A stretch of 9,170 nt of DNA from Legionellaceae bacterium (GTDB lineage: Bacteria > Pseudomonadota > Gammaproteobacteria > Legionellales > Legionellaceae). The notes under the pieces were generated by a model. That model made no database searches. It was not told the DNA's origin and was given only the letters and a program-made list of their open reading frames with translations. Position numbers and translations under genes: made by a program. The stretch lies in the NCBI GenBank assembly GCA_947470005.1, contig CANISA010000045.1, forward strand, positions 1 through 9,170. Direction: 5' to 3'. This document shows, piece by piece, positions 1 through 6,991 of this stretch (the stretch's first letter is position 1; the number at the start of each line of letters is the position of its first letter).

Positions 1-984
1 CGCAGGCGTCCAACGCGGGGATTTATCTTTATCAATTAGCAGCGCACGGACCCCTTCATAAAAATCCGGTTTCTGCATGAAGTGATAGGTTAAACCATAA
101 TCCATCTGTAAGCATTCAGCAAGATTCATCCCCTTGGCGCGTTGGAGTTGTTCAAGCGTAACATGCAGACTCATGGGCGCTTTTTGCAAAAGCGTTAGCT
201 GAGTTTCTCGTGCCCAATCATTACCTAAATTGTCCAGTGATTGTAATATGCTAAGCACGCTGGGCTGGGAGAAGCACGTCGCTATTTCTTCTGCGTGTAC
301 GAGGCCTGGTGTCGTTGTATGGGGTTGTTGATAAGGCCGTAAGCATGCGTCTACAGCTGCATGAGCGTTTTGCGTTAAATTTGCGTTAATCAGGCTTGCC
401 AAGAGTAGAGGCATCGCGTGCGCTGGAATGACCGAGTGAATCAGCCCTAACGCGCGTGCCTCAAGCGGGTTCAATCGATGCCCGGTTAATCCTAAATATT
501 GTCCGCTTCCGTTGGGGTAGCGAGAGAGCAAGTGGCTGGATCCAATGTCAGGAAAAAAACCAATGCTTGTTTCTGGCATTGCAAACGCAAATCGATCGCT
601 TGCCACAGGGTGTGAGCCATGCAAGGAAATTCCCACGCCACCCCCTAACGTGAGCCCATCCATCAGTGCAATGTATGGTTTTTTCAGGTTATGAATGAAA
701 TGATTCAGCCGATATTCGTCCCTAAAAAATGACAGTGCGGCTAAGGGGTTGTGGTGACCTGCTTCATAGACCGCACGCACATCACCACCTGCGCAAAACG
801 CGCGCCCATCTGCCGCTTGAATCACGATGGCATGAATGATTGTGTCGGTCTCCCATGCCTGCAATTGCTCGTGCAACGCGAGGATCATCGGGTGGGTCAG
901 TGCATTTAATGCCGCAGGACGATTCAAGGTAATCAGGCCCACGTGTTTTTCAATGGAAAAAATAAGGTTCTCTGACATGGTCAT
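1..984 (-). CDS. 3-hydroxyisobutyryl-CoA hydrolase, C-terminus cut by window edge
   Basis: Crotonase-fold hydrolase that releases CoA from 3-hydroxyisobutyryl-CoA in valine breakdown, in the cytosol. Reading leftward it gives about 328 residues and is still open at base 1. Numbered from the ATG at 978, I see the crotonase start LITLNRPAALNAL (15-27), the oxyanion-hole segment AFCAGGDVRAVYE (60-72), the second oxyanion segment DGLTLGGGVGIS (107-118) and PETSIGFFPDIG (135-146). The last carries the Glu (E136) and Asp (D144) typical of HIBCH rather than of hydratases. The visible C-terminus has the family motif EGVRALLIDKDKSPRW, so only about 20-30 residues should be missing. The ATG at 984 overlaps the upstream gene's TGA as ATGA. 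The next ATG at 978 is better spaced from a weak GGGG and is an equal candidate. Translation is probably coupled to the hydratase gene. Family assignment is strong; substrate is inferred from motif and operon. Confidence 0.9.
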   Translation of the reverse strand, partial: MTMSENLIFSIEKHVGLITLNRPAALNALTHPMILALHEQLQAWETDTIIHAIVIQAADGRAFCAGGDVRAVYEAGHHNPLAALSFFRDEYRLNHFIHNLKKPYIALMDGLTLGGGVGISLHGSHPVASDRFAFAMPETSIGFFPDIGSSHLLSRYPNGSGQYLGLTGHRLNPLEARALGLIHSVIPAHAMPLLLASLINANLTQNAHAAVDACLRPYQQPHTTTPGLVHAEEIATCFSQPSVLSILQSLDNLGNDWARETQLTLLQKAPMSLHVTLEQLQRAKGMNLAECLQMDYGLTYHFMQKPDFYEGVRALLIDKDKSPRWTPA

Positions 985-1754
985 GCCCCGCTGAACGTAG
1001 GCTTTCGTTTTTCAAGAAAAGCCGACACCCCTTCGGTTTTATCTGCACTCGCACACACTTTGGCAAAGTGGAGCGCTTCCACGTGGAATGCGTCGGTGAG
1101 GGAGAGATCAACTCCGCGATCAATTACGTCCATGACGCTCGCAACCGCCAGTGGCGCCATGGCCATGATTTGGCGCAACAGCGCGTTAGCTCGTGTTAAT
1201 AGGTGAGTCGGCTCAACCACTTCACTCACCAAGCCCCATGCACACGCCGTTTCTGCGTCAATGGAACGTCCCGTTAAGCACAGATCAAGCGCGCGGCCTT
1301 TTCCCACTAAGCGCGCTAACCGTTGCGTTCCACCATACCCCGGAATAACGCCCAATTTAACTTCAGGCTGTCCAAATTGAGCACTTATGGATGCAATGCG
1401 TAACGTGGCCGACATGGCCAATTCACAACCGCCTCCAAACGCATACCCATTAATGGCGGCGAGGGAGGGTTTGCCTAATGTTTCTAGGTCTCGAAAAACA
1501 CCTTGTCCAAAGCAGGCAAACGTATATCCTCGTTCGGCATCACACTCGGCCAATCGTCTAATATCGGCACCGGCACAAAAAGCCTTGCCGGCTCCGGTGA
1601 CTAACAACGCCTTCACGTCAGGATTCTGTTTGGCTGTGTGTATCACTTCTTTTAATGTGCGCAAGAGATCGTCATTCAATGCATTTAGTTTTTCAGGGCG
1701 ATTCAACGTTACCGTCAAAATACCCGCGTCCAGGGTAACGTCTAATTCGTGCAT
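981..1754 (-). CDS. Enoyl-CoA hydratase (probable methacrylyl-CoA hydratase)
   Basis: Crotonase-family hydratase of 257 residues, the usual length. In this operon it would add water to methacrylyl-CoA to give 3-hydroxyisobutyryl-CoA, though such enzymes often also accept crotonyl-CoA. Numbered from 1754: TVTLNRPEKLNALN (14-27), oxyanion segment AFCAGADI (58-65), INGYAFGGGCELAMS (101-115) with catalytic Glu E111, and FGQPEVKLGVIPGYGGTQRL (127-146) with the second catalytic Glu E131. Both acids are present, as needed for true hydratase activity. The frame is open up to an ATG at 1805, but that would overlap the upstream dehydrogenase by 41 bases and add a tail unlike the family. An AAGGAG at 1761-1766 abuts the ATG at 1760 and sits 6 bases before the ATG at 1754, so 1754 (MHELDV) is the likely start. 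The end overlaps the hydrolase start as ATGA. Confidence 0.92.
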   Translation of the reverse strand: MHELDVTLDAGILTVTLNRPEKLNALNDDLLRTLKEVIHTAKQNPDVKALLVTGAGKAFCAGADIRRLAECDAERGYTFACFGQGVFRDLETLGKPSLAAINGYAFGGGCELAMSATLRIASISAQFGQPEVKLGVIPGYGGTQRLARLVGKGRALDLCLTGRSIDAETACAWGLVSEVVEPTHLLTRANALLRQIMAMAPLAVASVMDVIDRGVDLSLTDAFHVEALHFAKVCASADKTEGVSAFLEKRKPTFSGA

Positions 1755-1760
1755 GTTCAT

Positions 1761-1766
1761 CTCCTT
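1761..1766 (-). promoter_or_regulatory. Ribosome binding site AAGGAG for the hydratase
   Basis: AAGGAG read leftward from 1766 to 1761. It includes the TAA stop of the dehydrogenase (1767-1765) in part, and lies 6 bases before the ATG at 1754. It has no spacer to the ATG at 1760, so it decides the start in favour of 1754. Confidence 0.75.
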
Positions 1767-2919
1767 AGTGAATGTAATAGTCTTCATCCAACGCTGATTT
1801 AGCAATGATTTCCCGCATGATTTCGTTTGTGCCTTCTAGGATTTGATGAACCCTCAAATCGCGAAACACACGTTCAATTTGATACTCACGCAAATACCCG
1901 TACCCGCCATGTAATTGCATGGCTTTATCGCTGATTTGAAAAGCAACATCGGTTGCTAGCCGTTTGGCCATCGCACAATACATGGGCGCATTGGGGTGTT
2001 TGTTATCCAACGCATTGGCAGCACGGTACACCATCAAACGTGCTGCTTCAAATTCAGTCAACATATCTGCGAAATAAAAACGAAGGGCCTGCCGAGATGA
2101 CAAGGGGGTGCCAAATTGCTTGCGTTCATGCAGATAAGCTTGCGTTAAGCGCAGACAGGCCGTCGCCCCTCCTAAGGAGCAAGCGGCAATGTTAATGCGC
2201 CCGCCATTCAACGCATTTAATGCAATTTTAAACCCCATGCCTTCATTCCCAACACGGTGGTCGATGGGGACACGGCAATTTTCAAAAAAGAGCATGGTGG
2301 TGGGCTGATTACACCACCCTAATTTTTTTTCTAGTTTTCCAAAGGTTAAACCTGGCAGGCCTTTTTCAACCAAAAGGCAGCTTATCCCATGGTGTGATTC
2401 ATCGCCGGTGCGAACCATGCATAAATACACATCACTGACACTTCCACCTGAAATAAATGATTTAGAGCCGTTGAGCACGTAATGATCACCATCAATAACC
2501 GCGCGTGTTTTGAGGGAAGCCGCGTCGGAGCCTGACTCCGGTTCTGTCAAGCAGTAGCTCGCAAAGGCATCCATGCTGGTTAAGCGGGGGCCCCATTGCA
2601 ACCGAAGAGGCTCTGATGCGTATTTATCCACCAGCGATGTGACCATGTTGTGGATGGAAAGATAAGCACTTGTGCTCACACAACCAGCGGCCAATTGTTC
2701 AAAAATCAAGGCTGCATTGAGGCGCGTTAGCTGTGAGCCACCAATGTCTTCAGAAGCGACCATACCTGCCATGCCCAGTTGAGCGGCTTCGCGAAGAACG
2801 TCCACAGGAAAGTGGCCTTGTTCATCCCAGGTGCCTGCATGAGGCAATAATTTATCCCGTGCAAAATCGGCTGCCATTTTTTGCAACATGCTGTGTTCTT
2901 CATTTAAGTCAAAGTCCAT
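1765..2919 (-). CDS. Acyl-CoA dehydrogenase, isobutyryl-CoA dehydrogenase type
   Basis: FAD enzyme of 384 residues, full length, oxidising an acyl-CoA to the 2,3-enoyl-CoA and passing electrons to ETF. The sequence follows human ACAD8 (isobutyryl-CoA dehydrogenase) closely: TSAYLSIHNM (83-92), ASYCLTEPESGSDAAS (120-135, first family signature), LNGGRINIAACSLG, MQLHGGYGYLREYQIERVFR (second signature) and RVHQILEGTNEIMR. The catalytic base is the Glu of ILEGT, about E362. The start at 2919 (MDFDLNEEHSML) is preceded by AAGGAT at 2925-2930, 5 bases upstream. It is the first gene of the leftward operon, with the hydratase start 4 bases after its stop codon. With the next two genes it gives the route isobutyryl-CoA to methacrylyl-CoA to 3-hydroxyisobutyryl-CoA to 3-hydroxyisobutyrate. 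A short-branched or butyryl-CoA dehydrogenase is the main alternative, made less likely by the paired hydrolase. Confidence 0.92.
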   Translation of the reverse strand: MDFDLNEEHSMLQKMAADFARDKLLPHAGTWDEQGHFPVDVLREAAQLGMAGMVASEDIGGSQLTRLNAALIFEQLAAGCVSTSAYLSIHNMVTSLVDKYASEPLRLQWGPRLTSMDAFASYCLTEPESGSDAASLKTRAVIDGDHYVLNGSKSFISGGSVSDVYLCMVRTGDESHHGISCLLVEKGLPGLTFGKLEKKLGWCNQPTTMLFFENCRVPIDHRVGNEGMGFKIALNALNGGRINIAACSLGGATACLRLTQAYLHERKQFGTPLSSRQALRFYFADMLTEFEAARLMVYRAANALDNKHPNAPMYCAMAKRLATDVAFQISDKAMQLHGGYGYLREYQIERVFRDLRVHQILEGTNEIMREIIAKSALDEDYYIH

Positions 2920-2992
2920 TTATAATCCTTCTAGCGTCCACGGATTTTAGAAAAGGAATCCACATTTAAGCACACTCAACACGACTTGTTAA

Positions 2993-3001
2993 TGATACAA
3001 T
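2993..3001 (+). promoter_or_regulatory. Candidate extended -10 promoter for recQ
   Basis: TGATACAAT reads as an extended -10 (TGn followed by TACAAT, 5 of 6 matches to TATAAT). There is no good -35 at the right distance, as expected for this class. Transcription would start near 3008, leaving about 28 bases of leader before the recQ ATG. Confidence 0.4.
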
Positions 3002-3006
3002 GGGCG

Positions 3007-3018
3007 ATCATCGATGAT
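3007..3018. promoter_or_regulatory. 12-bp perfect palindrome, possible operator
   Basis: ATCATCGATGAT is a perfect palindrome in the 116-bp gap between the divergent dehydrogenase and recQ genes. It lies where recQ transcription would start if the -10 at 2996-3001 is used. It could bind a dimeric regulator of either gene, or be chance; no regulator gene is visible here. Confidence 0.25.
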
Positions 3019-3035
3019 GACTTAATAATAAAAAC

Positions 3036-4883
3036 ATGCTTCCCACTCAGACGCTCGCTCATCCTTCATCTCCTGCCGGTGTCCTTAAAGACTATTTCGG
3101 TTTTGATGCTTTTCGTCACCCGCAAGAAGAGATCGTAAACGATCTGATGGCAGGCGTTGATTTGCTCGTGTTGATGCCGACCGGTGGTGGTAAATCGCTG
3201 TGTTATCAAATTCCAGCGATTCTCCGTGATGGCGTGGGGATTGTCGTTTCGCCGCTGATTGCCTTGATGGAAGATCAAGTCGCCGCACTTAAGTCGCATG
3301 GTATACGGGCGGCTTATTACAATTCGTCGTTGACGTCATCCGAAGCGCGTGGCGTATTAGCCGCACTTCATCAAGAAACGATTGATCTTCTGTATATTGC
3401 ACCTGAGCGTCTGTTGCAAGAAGGGTTTCTTGAGCGCTTGAAAACCTGCAACATCAGCCTCTTTGCCATTGATGAAGCGCATTGTATTTCGCAATGGGGG
3501 CATGATTTCCGCCCAGAATACGCAGCGCTCGGACAATTAAAAACCCATTTTCCAGATGTGCCCCTGGTTGCATTAACAGCAACGGCTGATTTGCAAACAC
3601 AAAAAGACATGATTCGTCAGTTAAATTACAATCCAAAGCACTATGTGGCGTCGTTTAATCGCCCTAATATTCATTATCAAGTCCTTCCAAAAATGAACCC
3701 CATCAAACAATTGAGTCAGTTTTTGGAAACACAACCCCAGCAAGCTGGCATTATTTATTGTGGTACCCGCTCGAATGTGGAGCGAGTGGTCGTTAAATTA
3801 CAAGCACTGGGCCACCGCGCTCGCGCCTACCATGCGGGTCTTTCCTTTACGGAGCGCCGTGAGGTGCAGTCGCTTTTTCGTTACGATCGTATTGAGTTGG
3901 TGGTAGCAACATTAGCCTTTGGAATGGGGATTGATAAACCGAACGTTCGATTTGTTGTCCATCATGATTTGCCGAAGACCATTGAAAGTTACTATCAAGA
4001 AACGGGCCGCGCTGGCCGTGATTCACTCCCAGCACGAGCCCTCTTGCTTTACGATCCCGCGGATAGTGCTCGATTGCGGAGCTTTGTGAGCCCTGATATG
4101 CCTGCAGCGCAACAGCGTATTGAGCATCATAAACTCAATCACATGCTCGCATTTGCCGAGGCCACACATTGCCGACGGCAAATTTTATTGCGTTATTTTG
4201 ATGAGCCGTATGAGCAAGCGTGCGGCTATTGTGATGTGTGTGACTCTCCGCCTGAATCAATCGATGCGACCATTGACGCTCAAAAATTCCTCTCGTGTAT
4301 TTATCGTCTACGTCAACGGTATGGAATGGTGCATGTGATTGATGTGCTCCGAGGAAGCTTGTCTGAAAAAATAAAACAATCCGGGCATGAGCGTCTTAGC
4401 ACGTTTGGGATAGGTGTGGATAAGCCCACGGCGTATTGGCGGCAACTGGGCTGGCAACTCATTCATCGTGATTATTGCCGGCAAGATCTCGAGCAGTTTA
4501 ATGTCTTGTGCTTAACTCAAAATGCGGCACCCGTGTTGCGCGGGGAGGAGCGCGTTTTCTTAAGCGTGCCATCACAAGCGGTTAAACCCGAGCGCGTCAA
4601 GACAAAAAAAGACCGCGGGCCGCGGGGTAAATCTTCAAAATCAGCGCATTCAAGCGCGACCAATAGTCCCTTGTTTGAGATGTTGCGTGTTTTGCGTCGT
4701 AAGCTGGCTGATGAGGAAAACAAACCCCCATTTATGATTTTCAGTGATGCAACGTTGCATGACATGGTTAGTATCAAGCCGAAAAATCTTGAACAATTAC
4801 TGACTGTTTCAGGAATAGGCCAGCACAAGTTGGCTCGCTATGGTCAAATTATGTTAGATGCCTTGCAACACGAAATCGTATAA
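3036..4883 (+). CDS. recQ: ATP-dependent DNA helicase RecQ
   Basis: 3'-5' superfamily 2 DNA helicase of 615 residues (E. coli RecQ about 609), acting in recombination and replication-fork repair. Domains in order: motif 0 FRHPQEEIV; Walker A MPTGGGKS with K53; DEAH 146-149 followed by the aromatic-rich loop CISQWGHDFRPEY; motif III LTATAD; second RecA domain with IIYCGTRSNVE, VATLAFGMGIDKPNVRFVVH and the arginine-finger motif QETGRAGRD; zinc site C379, C396, C399, C402 (HCRRQ then CGYCDVC); an RQC winged-helix domain at about 410-515; a basic Ser/Lys-rich linker at about 520-550; and an HRDC domain at about 550-615 (LLTVSGIGQHKLARYG). All key residues are present and numbering tracks E. coli within one residue. 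No clear Shine-Dalgarno precedes the ATG; the leader AATAATAAAAAC is A-rich. It stands alone, divergent from the valine operon. Confidence 0.97.
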   Translation: MLPTQTLAHPSSPAGVLKDYFGFDAFRHPQEEIVNDLMAGVDLLVLMPTGGGKSLCYQIPAILRDGVGIVVSPLIALMEDQVAALKSHGIRAAYYNSSLTSSEARGVLAALHQETIDLLYIAPERLLQEGFLERLKTCNISLFAIDEAHCISQWGHDFRPEYAALGQLKTHFPDVPLVALTATADLQTQKDMIRQLNYNPKHYVASFNRPNIHYQVLPKMNPIKQLSQFLETQPQQAGIIYCGTRSNVERVVVKLQALGHRARAYHAGLSFTERREVQSLFRYDRIELVVATLAFGMGIDKPNVRFVVHHDLPKTIESYYQETGRAGRDSLPARALLLYDPADSARLRSFVSPDMPAAQQRIEHHKLNHMLAFAEATHCRRQILLRYFDEPYEQACGYCDVCDSPPESIDATIDAQKFLSCIYRLRQRYGMVHVIDVLRGSLSEKIKQSGHERLSTFGIGVDKPTAYWRQLGWQLIHRDYCRQDLEQFNVLCLTQNAAPVLRGEERVFLSVPSQAVKPERVKTKKDRGPRGKSSKSAHSSATNSPLFEMLRVLRRKLADEENKPPFMIFSDATLHDMVSIKPKNLEQLLTVSGIGQHKLARYGQIMLDALQHEIV

Positions 4884-4933
4884 ATTGAACGGCGAGGGTG
4901 GTTCATCCGTGCTCTAGAGCCCGGTGGCAATAA

Positions 4934-5170
4934 CTAATTATTGATCCATCGGACCATGGTATCTCAAAAGCCAACCGACCAGACTTGAAACAAGTCATGC
5001 TGTCATTGACTCAGGGAGGTGTTGCTAACATTCCATTATGGATGGAATGTTAGCTGGATGAATTTTTAAAAAAATATCAACAGCAACTACTAATTAATGT
5101 TTCTACAATTTTGCAAGAGGCTCTATATTATCAGAATTTTAAAATATACACATGGATTGAGACTCGAGCA
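4934..5170 (+). pseudogene. Transposase remnant, IS1634/IS4-like, with in-frame stop
   Basis: This 366-base gap after recQ has no intact gene, but one reading frame from 4934 to 5170 keeps transposase-like sequence. HGISKANRPDLKQVMLSL then ANIPLWME resembles the conserved block of IS1634-type DDE transposases, as I recall it (H-G-x-S-K-D-H-R-P-D-L-K-Q-V, later G-I-P-L-W-M-E-A). Further on, KKYQQQL, then QEALYYQNFKIYTWIETRA, resembles the later A-D-S-A-L-Y and W-x-T-R-V-P region. A TAG at 5051-5053 breaks the frame, the segment expected after WMEA (with a G-N-S-S-D-K type motif) is missing, and neither end of the protein nor flanking terminal repeats are visible. It is a decayed internal fragment. 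The family is recalled, not searched. Bases 4884-4933 hold nothing else I can name. Confidence 0.6.
5024..5054. repeat. Perfect 13-bp inverted repeat
   Basis: Arms GCTAACATTCCAT (5024-5036) and ATGGAATGTTAGC (5042-5054) are exact reverse complements around the loop TATGG. The repeat lies inside the transposase remnant, and its right arm supplies the in-frame TAG. A mixed TTTTTAAAAAAA stretch follows about 8 bases later, which is too far away and wrongly built for a standard terminator, but the hairpin could still slow transcription leaving recQ. Confidence 0.8.
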
Positions 5171-5183
5171 TAGAAACATTTGT

Positions 5184-5212
5184 TTGTCTGAGCAGGTTGT
5201 TTCCCTTAAAAT
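5184..5212 (+). promoter_or_regulatory. Sigma70-type promoter for prfC
   Basis: TTGTCT at 5184-5189 (4 of 6 to consensus), a 17-base spacer, then TAAAAT at 5207-5212 (5 of 6). The predicted start is near 5219, about 32 bases ahead of the prfC ATG. It lies just after the end of the transposase remnant. Confidence 0.55.
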
Positions 5213-5250
5213 AGCTTTTTAATGGGTAAGTGCTCGCGTATAGGATTTTT

Positions 5251-6831
5251 ATGTCAGATTTTTACCAAGATTTTACCAAGCGGTGCACGTTTGCCATCAT
5301 TTCTCACCCAGATGCAGGGAAAACAACGGTTACAGAAAAATTATTGTTGTTTGGAGGTGCTATCCAGATGGCAGGTACGGTGAAAGGGCGAAAAGCCACG
5401 CGGCATGCCACGTCAGATTGGATGGAAATGGAGAAAGAACGGGGTATTTCAGTGACCACCTCGGTGATGCAATTTGCGCATAACGCGCACGTGATGAATT
5501 TGCTGGATACGCCAGGGCATGAAGACTTTTCTGAAGACACGTATCGAACACTCACCGCGGTTGATTCGGCCCTCATGGTTATTGATGTGGCGAAGGGGGT
5601 GGAAGAGCGTACGCTGAAATTGATGGAAATCTGCCGTCTGCGTGACACACCCATCATGACGTTTATTAATAAATTAGACCGAGAAGGCCGGGAGCCGATC
5701 GATCTTTTAGATGAAATCGAAACCATCTTGAAAATTCGGTGCGCGCCCGTTACGTGGCCTGTCGGTATGGGTAAGCGATTTCGAGGGATCTACCATTTAG
5801 GCCAAGACGCAGTCTTTCTTTACCAATCGGGCAAAAATACACAAAGACAAGAGGCCATGGTAATCCAAGGCTTAGATAATCCTGCACTGGATGAGCACTT
5901 GGGCGAGCTTGCGAAAGAACTTCGGGACGAGATGTTGTTGGTGAAAGGGGCCTCACATGCCTTTAATTTGGATGATTATTTATCAGGCAAGTTATCGCCT
6001 GTTTATTTTGGCTCAGCCATCAATAATTTCGGGATCAAGGAATTATTAGATGATTTTGCAACGTTTGCACCAGGTCCTCGGCCACGTGAGGCAGAGCAGC
6101 GCCTTGTGTCACCGAGTGAAAAAACATTCACTGGTTTTGTTTTTAAAATTCAAGCCAATATGGATCCTAAACATCGCGATCGCATTGCTTTTTTACGGAT
6201 TTGTTCAGGAACGTTTAAAAAAGGCATGAAATTAGCGCACTTGCGGTTAGGCAAAGAGATTCAAATGTCCAATGCCTTAACGTTCATGGCAGGCGACAGG
6301 GTGCATACAGACACTGCATTGCCGGGCGATATCATTGGGCTACATAATCATGGCACGATTCGTATTGGCGATACGTTCACGGAAGGTGAGGTATTAAAAT
6401 TCACGGGGATACCTAATTTTGCTCCTGAGCTATTTCGCTTGGTTCGCTTGAGTGACCCACTCAAAAGCAAAGCGTTATTAAAAGGACTCATTGAGTTATC
6501 TGAAGAGGGTGCCACTCAAATTTTTCGTCCATTAAACAGTAACCAGCTGATTTTAGGCGCGGTGGGCGTGTTGCAATTTGACGTGGTGGCGCACCGATTA
6601 AAGCATGAATACAAAGTTGATTGTTTGTATGAGGCGGTAAGTATCTCCTGTGCACGTTGGGTTTATGCTGAAGATGACAAAGCCATGGCGCTGTTTCGAG
6701 CGAAAGCGTTTGATTATTTGGCACTGGATGGAAGTGATTCATTAATCTATTTGGCTCCAACCCGAATTAACCTTGGATTGGCACAAGAGCGATATCCCGC
6801 GATTCATTTTACGGCCACACGAGAGCATTGA
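5251..6831 (+). CDS. prfC: Peptide chain release factor 3 (RF3)
   Basis: Translational GTPase of 526 residues (E. coli 529) that removes RF1 or RF2 from the ribosome after peptide release. G1 is SHPDAGKTT with K24; the switch region contains SDWMEMEKERGISVTTSVMQ; G3 is DTPGH (86-90); G4 is NKLD (140-143). Past the G domain come the RF3-specific blocks FTGFVFKIQANMDPKHRDR, LTFMAGDR, PGDIIGLHNHGTI, FTGIPNFAPELFR, and the end LAQERYP with final TREH. These match RF3 rather than EF-G. The frame is open from a GTG at 5230, but AGGA at 5242-5245 lies 5 bases before the ATG at 5251, and MSDFYQDF fits the family start. It is a single gene with its own promoter, followed 65 bases later by tRNA-Lys. 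Nothing is missing. Confidence 0.97.
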   Translation: MSDFYQDFTKRCTFAIISHPDAGKTTVTEKLLLFGGAIQMAGTVKGRKATRHATSDWMEMEKERGISVTTSVMQFAHNAHVMNLLDTPGHEDFSEDTYRTLTAVDSALMVIDVAKGVEERTLKLMEICRLRDTPIMTFINKLDREGREPIDLLDEIETILKIRCAPVTWPVGMGKRFRGIYHLGQDAVFLYQSGKNTQRQEAMVIQGLDNPALDEHLGELAKELRDEMLLVKGASHAFNLDDYLSGKLSPVYFGSAINNFGIKELLDDFATFAPGPRPREAEQRLVSPSEKTFTGFVFKIQANMDPKHRDRIAFLRICSGTFKKGMKLAHLRLGKEIQMSNALTFMAGDRVHTDTALPGDIIGLHNHGTIRIGDTFTEGEVLKFTGIPNFAPELFRLVRLSDPLKSKALLKGLIELSEEGATQIFRPLNSNQLILGAVGVLQFDVVAHRLKHEYKVDCLYEAVSISCARWVYAEDDKAMALFRAKAFDYLALDGSDSLIYLAPTRINLGLAQERYPAIHFTATREH

Positions 6832-6843
6832 TTGGTGAGAAGC

Positions 6844-6874
6844 CAAGATTAGATCTTGAAATTTAATCAAGATC
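6844..6874. repeat. Overlapping inverted repeats between prfC and tRNA-Lys
   Basis: CAAGAT (6844-6849), ATCTTG (6853-6858) and again CAAGAT (6868-6873) give two alternative hairpins. The stronger one is GATCTTGA (6852-6859) with TCAAGATC (6867-6874), a perfect 8-bp stem with a 7-base loop. No T-run follows, so I do not call a terminator. The middle arm overlaps the -35 box of the tRNA promoter. Confidence 0.6.
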
Positions 6875-6883
6875 AGGTATGCT
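6856..6883 (+). promoter_or_regulatory. Promoter for tRNA-Lys
   Basis: TTGAAA (6856-6861), a 16-base spacer, then TATGCT (6878-6883). Transcription would start near 6890, about 7 bases before the mature tRNA, which suits a short 5' leader trimmed by RNase P. Confidence 0.5.
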
Positions 6884-6896
6884 CCCATCATGTGTG

Positions 6897-6972
6897 GGGC
6901 CGTTAGCTCAGCTGGTAGAGCAGGAGGCTCTTAACCTCTGTGTCATAGGTTCGATCCCTATACGGCCCACCA
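6897..6972 (+). tRNA. tRNA-Lys, anticodon CTT
   Basis: A 76-base tRNA including an encoded CCA. The acceptor stem GGGCCGT pairs fully with ACGGCCC before discriminator A6969. The D arm is GCTCAGCTGGTAGAGC. The anticodon stem GAGG/CCTC closes the 7-base loop CTCTTAA, with anticodon CTT at 6930-6932 reading AAG (Lys). The T arm contains GGTTCGATCC. All positions expected of an elongator tRNA are present. It is a single tRNA, not part of a cluster. Confidence 0.97.
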
Positions 6973-6991
6973 TCCTAAGATATGAGTCATG

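Noticed and set aside
1387..1797. 136-codon open frame on the plus strand
   Set aside because: It is antisense to the hydratase gene, whose family motifs are clear, and the translation has no recognisable domain or ribosome site.
1755..1805. ATG at 1805 as the start of the hydratase
   Set aside because: It overlaps the upstream dehydrogenase and adds residues unlike the family; AAGGAG at 1761-1766 points to 1754.
4517..4828. 103-codon open frame on the minus strand
   Set aside because: It lies opposite the RecQ linker and HRDC domain; a shadow of real coding sequence.
4886..4905. TGAAC/GTTCA stem just after the recQ stop as a terminator
   Set aside because: Only 5 bp with a 10-base loop and no T-run.
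4911..4920. 10-bp palindrome GCTCTAGAGC after recQ
   Set aside because: It has no loop and no T-run, and no partner feature; too short to call an operator or terminator.
5230..5250. GTG at 5230 as the start of prfC
   Set aside because: No ribosome site precedes it, while AGGA is well placed before the ATG at 5251 and the family N-terminus begins there.
5304..5726. 140-codon open frame on the minus strand
   Set aside because: It lies opposite the highly conserved GTPase domain of RF3, which fully explains the sequence.
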